NCBI GenBank assembly: GCA_023145125.1
Contig: JAGLEK010000051.1
Location: forward strand, 1 to 15,372
Direction: 5' to 3'
DNA from: Bacteroidales bacterium
GTDB lineage: Bacteria; Bacteroidota; Bacteroidia; Bacteroidales; B18-G4
DNA length: 15,372 bases
Shown here: one piece after another, positions 14,732 to 15,372 of the stretch
Layout: each line of letters opens with the position of its first letter
How positions within the stretch are numbered: position 1 is the first letter of the stretch
Program-made: the position numbers and the translations under genes
Notes under the pieces: model-generated
What the model saw: only the letters and a program-made list of their open reading frames with translations
Databases searched by the model: none
Told to the model about the DNA's origin: nothing

Positions 14732-15372
14732 ATGCTTAAACATCTTTCTATAAAAAACTATCTCCTGATCAAAGACCTTGAACTGGAATTCAAGAACGGG
14801 TTTACAGTGATCACCGGGGAGACAGGAGCCGGAAAAACCATTCTGATCGGTGCACTGTCGCTGATACTGGGAAAAAGGGCAGATACGGGTGCCCTGCTTG
14901 AAAAAAAGAACAAATGTGTTATTGAAGGAACCTTTTCGGTAAGTGGATACGGCCTGGAAGGCTTTTTTACACAGTATGACCTTGATTATGATGAGCATGC
15001 AGTGCTCAGAAGAGAGATCAACAAGCATGGAAAATCAAGGGCTTTTATCAATGATACACCTGTAAACCTGCCTGTTTTAACATCGCTGGGACACAGGCTT
15101 GTCGATATACACTCACAACATCAAACCCTGATGCTGAATGAGTCGGGATTCCAGATGGCCATACTTGATAATTTTGCAAATAACACAACATTGCTTAATG
15201 CATATGCCGAAGCGCATCAAAGCTATAATGCACTCAGGGCGGATCTTGATCAACTCATTGCAAAGGAAGCTGAAATGCGTGCAGAAGGTGATTATCTGAG
15301 TTTTCAATATAACGAGATTGAAGCTGCCGCACTCCGGGAGGATGAGCTTAAGGAGCTTGAAGAAGAACTGAA
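14732..15372 (+). CDS. recN: DNA repair ATPase RecN, N-terminal part
   Basis: The frame runs off the window after 213 codons; RecN is usually about 550 aa, so the C-terminal coiled-coil half and the Walker B/signature region are missing. The start MLKHLSIKNYLLIKDLELEF is the typical SMC-like N-terminus, followed by Walker A GETGAGKT (29-36), ALSLILGKRAD, REINKHGKSRAFIND, and VDIHSQHQTLML, which corresponds to the DIHGQHEH region of the family. From about residue 150 the sequence turns into a charged coiled coil (EAHQSYNALRADLDQLI, ELEEEL). RecN is a cytoplasmic SMC-like ATPase that acts in recombinational repair of double-strand breaks. An ATG at 14718 is in another frame, so 14732 is the start. 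Confidence 0.93.
   Translation, partial: MLKHLSIKNYLLIKDLELEFKNGFTVITGETGAGKTILIGALSLILGKRADTGALLEKKNKCVIEGTFSVSGYGLEGFFTQYDLDYDEHAVLRREINKHGKSRAFINDTPVNLPVLTSLGHRLVDIHSQHQTLMLNESGFQMAILDNFANNTTLLNAYAEAHQSYNALRADLDQLIAKEAEMRAEGDYLSFQYNEIEAAALREDELKELEEEL

Noticed and set aside
1..15372. tRNA, rRNA, CRISPR, tandem repeats, insertion sequences or phage genes
   Set aside because: I looked for repeated units, transposase or integrase motifs and tRNA-like cloverleaf segments in the non-coding gaps and saw none; genes fill nearly the whole window.

Overview
The window looks like a chromosomal stretch from a member of the Bacteroidota, probably a Bacteroidia-like lineage. Several independent signs agree: promoter elements of the TAnnTTTG type, a T9SS sorting domain on a secreted peptidase, a PorD (DUF4835) homologue, an Rpb6-like omega subunit, a DUF6913-type protein fused by overlap to dapA, and almost no Shine-Dalgarno sequences. 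No mobile element, CRISPR array, tRNA or rRNA gene was recognised. The gene content is core-like rather than a genomic island.

Layout. Positions 1-196 hold the C-terminus of a flotillin-like FloA and its rho-independent terminator. Next is a long RelA/SpoT-type alarmone enzyme (249-2432) whose hydrolase site lacks key residues. The 276-base gap after it carries a promoter-like element, an 11-bp inverted repeat and a strong terminator, and may encode a small RNA of about 110 nt. A two-gene unit follows: a secreted PHP-domain phosphodiesterase of the Sb-PDE type (2709-3782) and, 3 nt later, a lipoprotein peptide/nickel-type ABC substrate-binding protein without any permease nearby (3786-5399). 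Then come a TTG-started DUF6913-like gene overlapping dapA (5541-6975), and a secreted M14 zinc carboxypeptidase with a T9SS tail (7004-8686).

On the minus strand lies a two-gene unit (11213 down to 8683): an alpha-oxoamine synthase of the serine palmitoyltransferase/cysteate acyltransferase type, which would start a sphingolipid or sulfonolipid, followed after 11 nt by an unrecognised membrane protein with a very basic N-terminus. Its stop codon interlocks with that of the carboxypeptidase. From a divergent promoter region (11214-11348) the plus strand then runs bamD, rpoZ (omega), coaBC, porD and the start of recN, tightly spaced.

Common themes are envelope biogenesis and secretion (FloA, BamD, PorD, a T9SS cargo, a lipid synthase, a lipoprotein SBP) next to housekeeping (DapA, CoaBC, omega, RecN, RSH). 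Nothing here is clearly a new defence or mobile system. The points most worth a second look are the putative small RNA, the degenerate hydrolase of the RSH protein, the lipid-synthase/membrane-protein pair, and the phosphodiesterase/orphan SBP pair.
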